A stretch of DNA of 64,000 nucleotides. Origin: Crambe crambe. Lineage: Eukaryota > Porifera > Demospongiae > Poecilosclerida > Crambeidae. The number at the start of each line of letters is the position of its first letter. Within the stretch, counting starts at the first letter, position 1. Shown here one piece after another: positions 38,701 through 51,997 of the stretch. The stretch is taken from NCBI GenBank assembly GCA_963924555.1, contig OZ004591.1, forward strand, positions 62,001 to 126,000, written 5' to 3'. A model generated the notes under the pieces. The model searched no databases. It saw nothing but the letters and a program-made list of their open reading frames with translations, and had not been told where the DNA came from. A program made the position numbers and the translations under genes.

Positions 38701-41700
38701 AAAAATTTCTGATCCTAGTCTCTTGCAACTAGCTAGTATACAGCTCACCCGTAGCAAGTTGGAATGTTGTGCTGGAATTCCCTTTCCCTCCATAGTTATA
38801 TGCAGATACTGAGAATCTGTAGAGAGTGCCATCCTGTAGATCAGACAAAAGGACCTCCACACTGCGTCCTGGGATTAGTCTGAGACCTGTGATGTTGCAA
38901 ATACTGTTCTGGGGACTGGAGAACTTCACTTCCAATTTAGTCAGAGGGACACTTCCCACTCTGGAGAGCTCCACTGAGATCAGCAGTGAGTTAGTGTCAG
39001 AGGAAATCGATCTGATCCTAGGAACTCCTGGCAATACTGCATGCAGGAATAATATTGCGCTTGTAAATCTTTCGACCCTTACCAAATCTACTTGTGTTTG
39101 TCTACCTTTACCAGATCTGTATCTAGTTGCGGTTGTATACTTGACGATCTATACCAACTTACCGATATTTTCCACTTGTTCAATCATGTTGCTATGGAAT
39201 CCATGAGCATTAACTGCTTGCACTTGCAACTCCACTCTACCATCTTTAAATCCATCTCTTACCACTTCAGTACTCCAAACCAATGGGTCATCAGAAGATT
39301 CTGCTTGTACATTTTCAAGTTGTTCCCATTCTGTGCTTCCAAAATATCGGAATGAGAGTACAAAGCACTGAATGCCTCCACCACCAGTATATAACAGGGT
39401 GGCTTCCAAATGGAGGCTGTTATTTCTATCAATACTGCGAGTCACTCTCACTTCTGATAAAAGAGGATCTATAATAAAATAAAATCAATCAATAGTAACC
39501 AACAAATGCAGTAATACAGATCTGTCTTGTGCAGTCATTCATTACCTCCTGGTTGAGTCATAAATGTTTGCCTCTCAGACGTGACATTTCCGTCTTGATT
39601 TTGGGCCAATACTTCAGCACGGTACTGTACACCTGGTATCAGAGACGGCTGTATTTCCCTCACTCCACCAGACAATGATATCTGCGTGGCAACTGAATCA
39701 TTTACGTAATACACAAACACACTTTGACTGTCCGGCAGGTCATCTGTGGTCGTATTGTTGAAATACCAAGTCAAGAGAGCTGAAGTGCTGTTGGTTCTTG
39801 CAACTGTAAGTGTTGGAATGGCAGGTAAGATAGAGACCACCACTCTAAAGTGTGCCACAGTCGTTCTCAACTGGTGAGGGATAATACTGTGAGTATTCTC
39901 AATTACCACCCGATATTGACCTCCATCGCTACGTCTGATCGGACTAAAGGAAAGAACTGTTTTGTATATACTCTCAGTCAGTGACACGTTGACTTTTGTC
40001 AGCCTGTGATCTTCGACGGAAGTGTTGTTGTTGTACCAAGAAATACGTGTGTCATTGTCGTTCTTACTCTGGTATTTCACTTCGAGGGTCACATCAGAGT
40101 TCCTGATGAAGTTCATGTGCTCTGGAGGGTTAATTACCCTAGGAGGCACTGCATTGTAACATGAAGCAAGTGTAAAAGATTTTCCCTGAAATAGAACAAA
40201 GTATCGCTCACCAATCACTATAAACTGTATGCTTTTCCTCCTAGTCAAACTCATAGATATCAAAGACACTTCACACAAGTATTGTCCCTGGTGACTCAGC
40301 TCTACACTGTCGATCATGCCATTTCCTCTGATGGAGTTATTAAGCCACCTGATATTACTATTGTTGAAGGTAGAGCTGCAGTTCAGTTTAGTCAAGTTGT
40401 TCAGGAGTCCAAACTGAACAGGTGGAGCAAGAATGACGCTGCTTGGATCTGCATTGATACAAGGATCTCTTCTAAACTACTTAGAGTCATGCACCCGTTA
40501 ATTTGACTTACTGATGACTTGGAGGTTGCCTACTTGACTCCGACGGAGAGTTCCATTGGTGAGTCGAACCAAACAAGTGTAGCGACCCGCATTATGAAAG
40601 CTCACATTTGGCATACGCTCAATAAGAGTATTACAGCCAGTTCTACTTGAAATATAGTTGGAATTGTGCACCAATTCTACGGAGGAAATATTGCTGCTGC
40701 AAATAAAATCAATATTAATAATGGTGTATATTCCTCTAAGCTGTAGCTCACCTTTGTACATTTCTACAATAGCAATATATTATAATGTTGTCACCAATGG
40801 AGGCATAGTAAGTTTGATCATTGCCAGCGTTAGCATCCTCACCATTCCTCACTACTCGAGAAGATAGAGCTGCATAATGAAGCAATAACCAGTCATCAAA
40901 GCCAGCCATAGTGTTATTATTATCATCACTAACATGTTGTCATTAGATACATGGAGCACTAATGACTATAATAACATCAGAGTAAATTATTAGCACTCCC
41001 CCAACTTCTATGTCAACTGCAAACTCAAGACTATAAAGAAACAATGCAGGAAGTCTCGTCTGTTGTCCCTCATCAAAACATCCAACCTCGAGCCTGGACT
41101 CTCGGCAAAGCCATAAACATTTATCACACTCATCTCCATGTATGCAAGAAAGAGCAGCTGTTAAAGGTATCTAGTGGGGGCTTTACGGCTCTTGAGGTTG
41201 ATCCACTAGCTGCTGTAGCTCTGAACATACCAACTGGGCAAGGCTGGCATTATGTAACTTCTTACTTGTAATTGCTATAATATCGGTACAGGGTAATTAA
41301 CATTTTCATTTTCTTTGCTGAACATTCCCAAATTTTGGAGCAATGCAGTTAGTGTAAGTTGACACTTGTGGTGTGTATTACAGCTTCTGTAATGTGTAGA
41401 GGAATGAGTAATTTAATGCTCTTTGCAGCTTTTGATAACCAATTAACATTATATGTGGCATTCCAACACCATTAACCCATTAGTGTCCCCATCCATAGAC
41501 TACTCTCAATCCTCGCTGCACTGCCATAGTCCAGTCATGATCAACAAAGTTACACCACTCTTCAAACTAAGGAGAGGGTGTGTGCTCCTTGGGTTTGGCA
41601 TTGAAAACTTTCATTCCTTTCATGCAGAAAAGACCTCAGGCTCATTAGCTAAGCAGAGTCACATCTGCCACACTATTACAACTGAATGTACCACACTTGT

Positions 41701-44637
41701 TCAATCAATGCCCAGCAAATTACTCTAATTTGCATGCAGGGGCGCTTGAGTACCCAGGCGGCACAAGATATGGTCAAGCCACTCCCATTAGTTGAAGACT
41801 AAACAAAATACACACCTTTCAGTGCCAAATTCTGCAATCCACATACTGATACTCACATACTGAATTCACAAAGTTTATTACAATTGCAACAAATTCCAGG
41901 AAGAACATACACAAACACTTTCACAAGGAACTCGTCATTTACATAACATTTATCCCAAGTGAATAGCAGTCAATAATCTGCTATGAATGTTATTATGACA
42001 GGTGCAATGGCTACAATGGTTTTCATAGGACGCTGCAAGTAAAGGAACACATTATTACCCTACCCTCTTAACACACCCCTGTACCAACCACAAATGGGTG
42101 TCGTCCCAGGTTAGGACACACCCCTGTACCGACCACAAAATGGGTGTCGTCCCAGGTTAGGGGGGGTTTCCTAATGCATTTGATGTGGTGCATCCTGATT
42201 ATGTAAACTTGCAGAGAACAACACTCAAACCATGAATCTGTAAACATGCAGTAAACAAGACTAAATAAACCTCCTGTTTGCTGATACTAGAGGGAGAGGG
42301 TGTATATATTATGCAGCCATAGAATGTGCATTTAGTCACCAAAACCTTTTAGCTAAACTTATTCAGAGGACAAAGCATGAGGTCATTATCTAACTAGTTA
42401 ATAGGCCTTGGGGGGGGGGGGGAGGGGGGGGGTCGGCTACGTTAATACAAGTGCTGAAGCAGCTAATCAAATTTGGTGCTAAATTGGCAAAAAATTATTA
42501 ATAAACAGTGAGAACGATACCAATAAACAACGGGTCAAACACATGCAGCTGGGGAATGAATATATTAAGGCTCGCATATTCATGGACTATTAGGAACTAC
42601 CGGATAAGATGCAGCAGTAATTCATCATGGAGCCACTTGTAAATTTATGCACAAAGAACCCGTGTGCTAGCACTATTTTTGTTATCTCTGTGTGTCAGAT
42701 TTCAGCTCTGCAGCTCTAAGGCCTTTGAAACCAACAAAATGTTACAAGTACACGTGCATGAATCATAAAAATGCTTTCAAATAAGACTCGCTAGAGAGCC
42801 TCATTAGAATCATATTGCAGAAGTAGAGGAGGATCACTGGTCATGATTGCAGATGTGCAAATGCTTTGCCACAGGGAATTTTTCTACTCACCTCAAATGA
42901 AAGCTACTTTCTTTTTGATAAAACTCCTTGAAAACCTTTTAGCTGACCAGGAGACCTACTCAATCCCCCCATCACCACTTCCTGACTCCAATCTTGTGGA
43001 ACATCTGACCACATTCCAATGTGGCCAACTCCAATTAGTAAACATAGAAAATTAAAAGATCTGACCACAGCTTATTGATAAATACGAGGGAACATGTATC
43101 AAATTCAAGCATCTGAAGCTTAGTGGTCAACCACCAAGCAACATGACATTTGGTGAATGAAGGAGTAAAGTTACAAGAGATTTGGGTGGTCTTGCGTGCA
43201 CTTAATCATGACTAAGTCCATGGAGCATGCCAGTTTAGTAGTACTGCTATCAAAAGTACCAAGGTTACAGATTTCCATCAGGAAAAACTAGAGAATGTAG
43301 AAGTGGTTCTAACTAATGGACCGTGGTAATACTAGGTAGGTGACCACAAAGCACCTCAGATGAAGCATACTTCTTCACATCCAGTGTTCATGTGTCACTT
43401 CAAAGATGTCTCTCGGAAAAATGTATTGGAAAATAGGAAAATAGTCAATGTGTACATGACACATTCGTATTGCCCAAACATTCTGTTATTTCTTACTATC
43501 ACACCAGTCCTGTGAGCATGCATGTGTTACAATCAACTCCATTGGATATGTTCCCACACATTTGACTACCTCAACAAGGAAGCACAATCGTTGCATAAAT
43601 GCACAAGCTAGCTCCTTGCACTAGCCATAGCTTGCCTCAGCCATAGCTTGCCTCAGCCATAGCTTGCCTCTGTGGCACTGCATAATACACTTGAATGGCT
43701 TGTCCTTCTGGTGAGAGGTGTCCAACACACCACAATGTCTGCACTCCCTGTTACTCCCACCACCACCTTCGATAAATAACTTACCACAAACTAAGACATG
43801 AGAGACTTTGTGCATAGATCAGACCCAGCAGCACTGCAGGGGCTGCTCTCATACCTGGTCACTCAAGAAATGGCTGCTCTTAGTAACTAGGATACCAACC
43901 AAATATGGTCAACCAACCAGATCAACAATACTGAAAGTGTCAATGAACGATAAAGGATGACAGCAATAATCACACAGGCATTACGTTAATGTAACATCAA
44001 CCTGCAAGTATTTCCTGACACTTAGAAAATCACACTGTAAAGAACTCTTGTAGCATAACATTCTTCTATGCTGTGTGCTATGATAAAATAGTTGGAGGAA
44101 ATTTGATTGGATCTTCTCAGTCTAGCTGTGAATTCTTAATTAATAGATCGTTCCATGGCAATTCAGTACACTTAGTACTACCACTTGTGAACTGTATTGC
44201 TCACCGCCACACAATCATGCATGCATGACCACTTATATCAACTCCATAAATACATTATCCTCCACATTTTAAACTCACACAGACAATCAATTCATCTGGC
44301 CTGTAGCTTTCAAGCTAATGCATCAATAATAATAATAATTGCAAGATGCAGAAAGATTGCAGGAGCTTGTAGAATCCATATAATGATATCTCATGGGTAA
44401 TTGAATTTCCTCCAAGCTTTGCTGCACTTATACAGCTAACTCTACAACTTACTACAGCTAAAGGCTACAGTTGGATCCCAAGTCCATCTATAGTACTGCT
44501 AGCCCAGCAATGCTTACTGGTCCTATATACTCACTCAGTGCCTGTGCATGGTGCTGGAACTGCAAGGTGGTTAGCATCAGAGCACACACCAACAGCAGTT
44601 CACTCGAGAACCTCCGTCCTCTGCCAAAACCATCCAT
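35719..44637 (-). CDS. Gene G: three-Ig, three-FN3 receptor with ITIM-like and PDZ-ligand end
   Basis: Exons: 44637-44535 (signal peptide, LLLVCALMLTTLQF), Ig1 split in phase 2, 40869-40752 and 40696-40512, Ig2 40448-40212, Ig3 plus FN3-1 fused in one exon 40148-39546, FN3-2 39468-39163, FN3-3 39036-38749, membrane exon 37756-37601 (VVVSAGILLVIVLILIVVV), tail 37126-37084, 36842-36308 and 35829-35719. The sum is 2685 bases, 894 residues. The tail is Ser/Pro-rich (PISPLSPTPPTPST), has YEHQV and RAYDQV tyrosines, and ends with LLYPHI (ITIM pattern) shortly before TTNV, a class I PDZ-ligand. The long poly-C tract before 36842 is the acceptor pyrimidine tract. Only 255 bp separate its ATG from the gene H stop. 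Probably a membrane signalling receptor. Confidence 0.83.
36223..36325. repeat. Local duplication over the gene G tail donor site
   Basis: The segment CACTCACCTGAGTCCTA with GCTGAGGACT occurs at 36244 and again at 36302, so the exon end and its donor are doubled. The upstream donor (exon end 36308) keeps the frame to the last exon; the copy at 36250 is 58 bases on and meets a TAG first. Confidence 0.8.
36846..36867. repeat. Homopolymer G run (poly-C on the gene strand)
   Basis: About 22 consecutive G on the plus strand, one base run serving as the pyrimidine tract directly before the acceptor of the gene G tail exon. Such runs are length-unstable and error-prone in assemblies. Confidence 0.9.
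38041..38280. repeat. Tandem duplication of about 127 bp in a gene G intron
   Basis: Two copies, about 38043-38150 and 38170-38280, share GATGTGACATGTATACAT and CTATTTCTATTCATACCACC. They lie in the intron between FN3-3 and the membrane exon. Confidence 0.85.
40870..44534 (-). other. First intron of gene G, 3.7 kb
   Basis: No coding exon is supported. It contains a tandem pair of a 40-bp unit (CACAAATGGGTGTCGTCCC) at about 42068-42158, a G-rich run at 42410-42432 and a triple CATAGCTTGCCTCAGC repeat near 43625-43670. Confidence 0.45.
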
Positions 44638-44791
44638 TAATGCTGCTGCTTTCTATTGCTAAGATCCAATCCTGATTTCTCACTTGCAAATACAGGCTTT
44701 GATATCTATATCGCTGCTGTTATACTAAGTTCGTGTTATTAATTGCATACATGCGGTAACTTACTATGCCGCGCCACATGCTAGATATTGA

Positions 44792-44800
44792 GCATGCGCA
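44792..44800. promoter_or_regulatory. NRF1-like site upstream of gene G
   Basis: GCATGCGCA, most of the NRF1 palindrome, lies 155 bp upstream of the gene G ATG and inside the short gap between genes H and G. Confidence 0.35.
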
Positions 44801-44892
44801 CTAAGTCATTAATTAATTATTAATGTCTCTAGCTCTCATTTAGAATAAAAAGGTGATCATCTATTGTGGGTTTGTAATATTATTTGAGTGTG

Positions 44893-47800
44893 TCAGACAT
44901 CTGTTGCACAATCTGGTGGCATGGTTGGAGATAAATCATGATCCTCCAATACTGGCATAGATCTGGAGAGCTGGAGAAGAAAAATCATTATTGTTCTAGC
45001 CACATTCAGCTTAGCTAAGATATTACCTCTCCACCGTAATTGATGAGGCTGGAAGGAGCAGCTGGAGAATCCACAAAGTTGTAGAGAGTAGAGGGAGGAA
45101 CTGATGGTGTGTAATGGGTTGAAAGGGCGAGTGAAGAAGGGGAGAAGAACTGAGCTGGAGACTGCCCAAAGTTGGAAGGAGGTACTGGAGAGTGACGGAA
45201 ATTAAAGTGGTTGTACTTTGATGAACGTTCAGATGTTTCAGAATCAGAGAGGTTGTCCTTAAGATAAGCTGCTTTGGTGTATCCGTGGCTGGATGGACTG
45301 GTGCTGCCCATGTGGGGGAGAGTCAGAGTTAGCTGACCCTGAGGAGGGGGACTCAAGAAAAACTCGCCATTAGCAGTCTTCTGACAGTCTACATATCTCT
45401 GCTCCCGGCGCAAACTGCAAACATTGCATAATGTTTTATTACAGTCTCTTAACTACTAGACTAATGGCATAATCACTTACGAATCAACAGAATCAGAACC
45501 TAAGGGACCAGGTCTGTCACTTCGATAATCTGCACAGAAATATGAAGATGACAAAGTGGTGATCTAGCTACTAGCTACATTGACGCACGGGAGGGAGAAG
45601 ATGCGAGGTTGATCTTATGATTGTGCCTTCCATAGCAGCATCCTATCACCACAAAGAGCAACACTATTACAGCAATTGATATTCCAATGATAGCAATGAT
45701 CAAGATAGCCCATAATGGGAGAATCAATTCTGCAGAACCTGAGAGAGAATTTAAGTAAAACAGAGTCTGCATGCCTGCAATCAACACTGACTGACCAGTG
45801 ATAAAGGTCTTCTTCTCACTGACTGGACCTCTTCCAGCAGCATTGATGACATACACCATTACAGTGTAGGAGGTGGCAGGAGATAACCCTCTCACCGTAA
45901 ACTCCACTACCCCTCCTGGTAACAGCCCCTCCCTCACTTCATATACTGAGGAGGTGTGGTCAGGAGATGTGATGTTGAGGTGGGCAGAGAGAATGGGGAA
46001 AGTTCCAATGGTTGAGAGTTGTGCTTGCAATGTGAGAGAGTTGGAAGTGGTTGAAATCAGCACAATACTGTGGGGTAGGCCTGGCACAACTGTGGTATAA
46101 CAAAGTTGGTAAAGGTCATCATGATCAAAAGCTCACTACACTAAGATTATTGGAAGCATCACAACATAGCCAATTTGTATGCAGACATTTACGTATTGTG
46201 TGGTGTGTGAATTATGATTATACACAAATGGGAAAAAGTTTTCCAAGGGAAACTTGAAGGAAACACTGTATTTTGGGGGAACAGTGTAGGATACACAAGG
46301 GCATGGCATATCTCATTAAATAAAGAAACTTGCCATGCCCTTGTGTATCCTATGAATTTCTTTATCAGGGATTTCATAGTGTTAGGCTACTTCACCCAGG
46401 AGGATAGCAAACTTAGTTGTAATGTTACATACCAATGGTGTTTATTATTTTCCTGGATACTGCTAGGTTCAGTCTATTTTGGACTCGGAATGAAAATTCC
46501 ACTTCCTTTAGTTGAGAGAAGCTTCGATTTAGTGCCACCCCATGCCAACTCCGTCTGGAGTTGCTGGGAGTAAGATTCAGAGAACTAATTTGTCTCCAAT
46601 CATTTGTTCCATTTTCCCTGAACATGATGTCCACTAACTTCAGGTTCCCTGTGCCTGCTCCTGTGTATGCTACTTCCACTGTCAGGTTGAATGCTGTGTC
46701 ATTCACCCGCAGAGCTGACGACATTGTCACAAGAGGTGCTGCAAGGTGGAGAGTGACAAGTATGGAAGAACATGGACACTCTATTGATTTATGACCTTAC
46801 CACTTGGAGGAACAGAGAAATTCTGATATGAAGACTTGGCGCTTCCATCTATGTTGTAAGCGAAGAGGCTGATATTGTAGTCAAGACCTGGCTCAGCTTG
46901 CAACAGAGTTGATTCTGTACCCAGGTCAATTCTGATAGGGCTCTCGGGATGGTTCTCCACATTCAGTTGCAAAGTATCAGGTCCAGCATCAGCTGTCATA
47001 TTGGTTAGCCTCCATGAGACTGAGAGGGTGTTGTTGGTCAATTCAACTGATAGAGTTGGTGCAGTAGGAGGTACTGTAAACAGAGCATGGACCATAAGTA
47101 AACACAGATCATAACAGTGGCATAGGAAGATGATTTTGAATGGGGGGCCACCTAAGACCACGCCTATTTTGCTGGGGGGAGGGGGGGGGAGAGGTTGGCA
47201 CTACTGACTAGTTTTTAATCAAACTCCATTCTTTGTTCAATCAACATTCAGTCCTAGTACTTCTTAATTTGACAAAGGGAAGAAAAAGAGTATTCTGCTG
47301 TGGTAGCTATAGCAATTATGCAATGAATATAGGGGGCCCTACCCCCTGTCTGAAAATAATAGGGGGCCCTGGCCCCTGTGGCCCCCCCTGTTCCTATGTC
47401 AGTGCATAATAGGGAAATGAAAGAAGTTATACCTATTACTGTCACATCGAAAGAAAAATCCACACTCCTTTTCCTCTCAGTGATTAATGTGTTATTGTTA
47501 GAAATTCTAATGGTATATCGTCCTTTATCTGCACGGGTTAGCTGAGGGATTACTAACGAGGTGGTTCCTGCTGTTTGAGTTTGTCGAGTTTTGATGCCTG
47601 ATTCAATAAACATGTTATCTCTGAGCCACAAGACCTCAGTGTTGTGCTGGTTACTGCTCAGGAAAGTGACAGTGAAGTTCACTGGTTCATTGCCATAATG
47701 ATTTGAGACTTGTGGTCTAGTGAGAATGGTTGGGGGAACTGCAAAGATTAAGAGTTGTACTTTTATATGATGCAGTTATTGCAGTACATGCACTAATAAT

Positions 47801-49699
47801 ACATACATGGCTGATTACATGGTAGAGGTCAAGGATGTGGGCCAGGGGGATGTGGAGATAGTTCATGGTGAGTTTACCACTGACCATATGTGTTGGGAGC
47901 AAGTGTGTGTGGGGGATATGGATGAGGTTGTCTTATCTCTAACCTCAAAAATTTATGAGTTTCTCTGGGATTTGCATGAATGTGGAGGAGTTGGTGGTAA
48001 CATGATCCCTTTATCTCAATGATGAGGGATTGATATCATGATCCAGATGCACTCTCATAGCATATTTTCTTTTTCTACACTGTCCTAAAGTACTGGCTAC
48101 TATAATATGCTTCAGAGGCGTGCATATATTACCAATACCATACACTGATGAATGCAGTGAAATTTTCTTTATTTGCTTGTCTAGATGCTTACCTATGACC
48201 TCTAACATGACCGTACTGGTGTAAATTTCTGCATCTGTCTGTTCTTCAAAAATGTGGCAGTTATACTGTCCCTGATCCTCCAGTCCAGCCATAGTGATCA
48301 CTCTAGAAGCAAGAGTGGAGTTGGGATAACTCAATGTGGTGAACGCCCGTTGTATGGTGGTGGAGCATTCCAAGGTAATGCTGTCATTAACCACCACAAA
48401 CTGAGTTGCTGGGGCACGGATCGTATCAGCTGCATCTGATAATATTATAATACTGCATTAGATCATTGTGTAATCTTACACTGTATGCCTTTTCATTTCA
48501 TGGTGGACCACACACAATATCAATGAGTTATTGTCTACTAGTCAAAAGATATGATTTTTATGTTTGAGTTTATTGGTCTCCCACCGAAACTAACAGCTTA
48601 TACTCACTGAATACAGTAAGGGATCCAGCACTGATGTTTACTCTAGGGTTGATGCTGTTGAATACTGCAGAGCAACTGTACTCTCCTGAGTGTGCCATCG
48701 TAGGTGGTTGGATGACAAGACGACTGGGATTATTCCCCATCCCCAATGGTAGCACAGTACAATTCAGCAACCACTCCAATCTCAGAAACATTGTATCATT
48801 CCTGAGAACACATGTAGTATATGCTCGCACATAATCAGATGATAAACATACCCACTATATGTGCAGGTCCTACTAAATAGTCCATGTCCTGCCACTCGTA
48901 TATTATTCAATGAAGATACACTCAGATCTATTATGACATAGTAAAGAGGTAAAGCATACTAATTAAAGTCCTTGAGAGTTTGAGTGGGAAGTGCCTGTAG
49001 CTGTAGCTACATAGGACACGAATCATTAGGCACTAGCAACCAGACAGCAGGCGCCACTGAGTTTCCAATACATTATGATTCCAGTGATTGACTATACTTC
49101 TCTCAATTATGACATGCATGCATGGTGCATGAAGAATATCTGCATGTGTGGTTGTTGTCATAATTGAATGAAGTGGAAGGACTGAATGTTAGCTATAGCC
49201 ACCTCCCACCTCTACTACCCACTTAATTGACTCAGCTTGGCACATGAATTATTCTTTGGAGTAGCTAACTCCTTAAAATGTTCATCAAGCTTAAATTGCT
49301 ATAAGATTATCATAGCTATCTGCCATGAGCACTCACTGTTATAGTTAATACACTGGCACAAGAATAGGAGGGAAACATGACCAGAATTTTCATGCATAGC
49401 TAGATATATATTTGTATATTCACTAATTTTTTTATATGCAAGATGTAGCTGTTGTTGAACCACATGCATCCAAGCTTTGAGGACTATGCCTCCTTAAATA
49501 GTGCTAGCCACAACAACAGCTATTGAAATGCATGGGAGAGTCAATAATTACTGCTCTATTGCTAGCTACCTAATTATAGGACGCAAGTGTCCAGATAATA
49601 TTATTATGCTCAATAATACCCAACTACCTCACCTTGAGCAGAAACATGCAGCAATAATATCATGAAGCATTTCAGTGACATTCTAAATTTGACGACCAT
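44893..49699 (-). CDS. Gene H: three-Ig, three-FN3 receptor ending in a PDZ-ligand motif
   Basis: Exons: 49699-49633 (signal peptide, LKCFMILLLHVSAQ), Ig1 split in phase 2, 48927-48852 and 48801-48608, Ig2 48435-48193, Ig3 47738-47433, FN3 47073-46801, FN3 46738-46433, FN3 46089-45796, membrane exon 45738-45589 (WAILIIAIIGISIAVIVLLFVVIG), tail 45529-45481, 45414-45027 and 44970-44893. The sum is 2424 bases, 807 residues. The domain order matches gene G, so the two are close paralogs. The tail is Ser/Pro/Tyr-rich (QRYVDC, GYTKAAYL, TLYNFV) and ends DCATDV, a class I PDZ-ligand pattern. The membrane-exon donor is C|GTGCGT, slightly weak. The foldback element lies 53 bp upstream of the ATG, so the promoter is probably displaced. 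Confidence 0.83.
46288..46351. repeat. Perfect 21-bp hairpin in a gene H intron
   Basis: Arms 46288-46308 (AGGATACACAAGGGCATGGC start) and 46331-46351 are exact reverse complements with a 22-base loop. It is in the intron between FN3-2 and FN3-3 and may be a short MITE remnant. Confidence 0.85.
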
Positions 49700-49746
49700 G
49701 GTGAATCCAATAGACTGACTGAAGGGCTGTGTCTCAAGGACTGACT

Positions 49747-49752
49747 CACTAT
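49747..49752. repeat. Left target-site duplication of the foldback element
   Basis: CACTAT, exactly repeated at 55191-55196 on the other side. Confidence 0.88.
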
Positions 49753-50149
49753 GACCTATTAAATGTAGCGAAAATAGTAGAAGGACCCTGTAGAAGGACC
49801 GGCTAGAAATGACGTCATAGTGAGATTCAAGATATTTCGCGAGATCAAAAATCATTACAGTACTAACATATTCTATTATACTAGCTGTTTAGCTGTGTAG
49901 CTATGCTGCAAGAAGTGATGAAACAAAGAGGACTGAAGAAGGACCAAGAAGGATGAGTGAAGGACTGGATAAAATGAGTGGAATGATAAATTCTATTTTA
50001 AGTACCCGACAAGCCGGACTGCTGTAAATTTGGGGAAATCACACTATACTAGCACTGAAGCACTCTCTGTACTGCATTTAATTAGAATTGACACTCTGTG
50101 AAGGTTAGAATCATAATGATAATGATAGAGAAGAACCGAACGAAAAAAG

Positions 50150-51140
50150 AAAAGGACTGGGCTCTATTGCGGGCACCAGACTGCTCTAATTAGAGAGACC
50201 ACACTATACCAGCACTAAGACACTCTTGAGCGTCTCTGTACTGCATGTAATTAGAGTTGATATCCTGTGATGGAATCAAATTAGAATCATAGAGAAGGAC
50301 CGGATGAAAAAGAGAAGGACCGGGCTCTATTGCAGGCACCAGACTGCTCTAATTAAAGAGACCACACTATACCAGCACTAAGACACTCTTGAGAGTCTCT
50401 GTACTGCATGTAATTAGAGTTGAAATCCTGTGACGGAATCAAATTAGAATCATAGAGAAGGACCGGGCTCTATTGCAGGCACCAGACTGCTCTAATTAAA
50501 GAGACCACACTATACCAGCACTAAGACACTTTGGGAGTCTCTGTTAGAGTTGAAATCCTGTGACAGAATCAAATTAGAATCACAGAGAAGGACCGGATGA
50601 AAAAGAGAAGGACCGGGCTCTATTGCGGGCATCAGACTGCTCTAATTCGAGAGACCATATTATACCAGCACTAAGACCTCTTGAGAGTCTCTGTACTTCA
50701 GGGGTGTATCCACAGAATTTTGAGTGGCCCAGTGTGCTTATGCGTGGGATCACCATGCACACTTTATATCATTCACCTACTTATCAGAAGGAGTTTCGAT
50801 AAAGCTATGCTACAATGTGATCATGATTCTTGAAGGTCATGGTACTTCACATATACATAATCACTTGGCTAACTCTGCAGGCATAAGAAAAGGTGGTCCG
50901 GTGAAAACTGGACCAACCGGAGTGGTGGATATACCTCTGTTATTAGAGTTGACACCCTGTGATGGAATCAAATTAGAATCACAGAGAAGGACCGGATGAA
51001 AAAGAGAAGAACTGGGTTCTATTGCAGGTACCAGACTGCTCTAATTAGGGAGACCACACTCTAAGACACTCATGTGGATCTCTGTACTGCATGTAATTGG
51101 AGTTGACACCCTGTGACGGAATCAAATTAGAATCACAAAG
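50150..51140 (-). repeat. Left-arm tandem array, about five units
   Basis: Units of about 145-185 bp marked by CTCTATTGCGGGCACCAGAC or close variants near 50162, 50325, 50468, 50619 and 51018. They are inverted relative to the right arm. One unit is interrupted by the small element at 50702-50936. Confidence 0.85.
50702..50936. mobile_element. Small inverted-repeat element, copy 1
   Basis: Begins GGGTGTATCCAC and ends GTGGATATACCT, an imperfect inverted terminal repeat. It is closely related to copy 2 at 51998-52202 in the same orientation, but about 30 bp longer through small insertions. It is absent from the mirror place in the right arm, so it entered after the arms formed or was lost from one. 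Confidence 0.7.
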
Positions 51141-51794
51141 AACGACTGGATGAACAGAAGGGCACAGAAGTGAAGTGCTTATGAGCATGCCTATAGCTAC
51201 ATACACCTTATCATTTGTAACATTAGTTCACCTCAACTTGGCCTGCATGCAAACAATTTTTCAGACTTGCACACTCAAGCTATCCAAAGGGGGTGGGGCT
51301 CATATCTGCAGGGTATTTCGGAGACCTTAAGGGGTTAATGCACAATAATGTTGTCATGGGTAGATTGAAAGGCTGTGACAAGATTTGGTGACCACAGACT
51401 TGTTAATATCCAAGTAACAGGTAATTCATGTGCCTGTGACAGATTTCATAAAAGATCACATCACATTATGTTTTAGCTACATTGCAGTGATTTTTTTCAC
51501 CAACAATGCTGGAAATCAGATTTTTGCTCACAGGGAGTGTAGCTTTAATGCTAGGAAGGTCAAATTGTGACACCGGGACCTCTATACAGTGCTCTACTGC
51601 ATACTTCATGGATGGGGAAATTAACCCCATCTATGCTGATTACATGACGTACCACCATGGGAGCATTATACGTGATTGAAGTAGAGCCACTGCTAGCATG
51701 GACACTAATGGCTATTTGGAAACATCAAGATGATATTATGCAGACCACAAAGGGGGGAGGAAGAGTGGGGTATAGTTCCTCTAATGGAACAGCT

Positions 51795-51993
51795 ATATAA
51801 CAGCTCTAATAGGTTCTCCCTATGTACGTGGTGTCCAGATATTAAAGTAGTCGGTTAGCTCTAAGTGAATATACCCCATACCCTGCAGAGAGGTCTAGAG
51901 ATCAAGGTTCATAAATTTTGAAACAACTAATTCAGGGTATATATTCACTTAGAGCTATCTGGACACCAAATAGGGAGAACCACAGCTGTTATA
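51795..51993. repeat. Nested palindrome in the foldback spacer
   Basis: Within the spacer, TATAACAGCT with GGTTCTCCCTA and GGTGTCCAGAT on the left is matched in reverse by ATCTGGACACC, TAGGGAGAACC and AGCTGTTATA on the right; the inner pair TAGCTCTAAGTGAATATA is also mirrored. It looks like a separate small inverted-repeat element of about 200 bp. Confidence 0.75.
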
Positions 51994-51997
51994 ACAG

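Noticed and set aside
46288..46351. microRNA precursor
   Set aside because: The hairpin has perfect 21-bp arms but no longer imperfect stem; a MITE remnant is as likely, and no expression evidence is available.
47334..47400. G/C-rich repeat AGGGGGCCCT near gene H Ig3 as a regulatory site
   Set aside because: Simple near-palindromic runs within an intron; no independent evidence of function.
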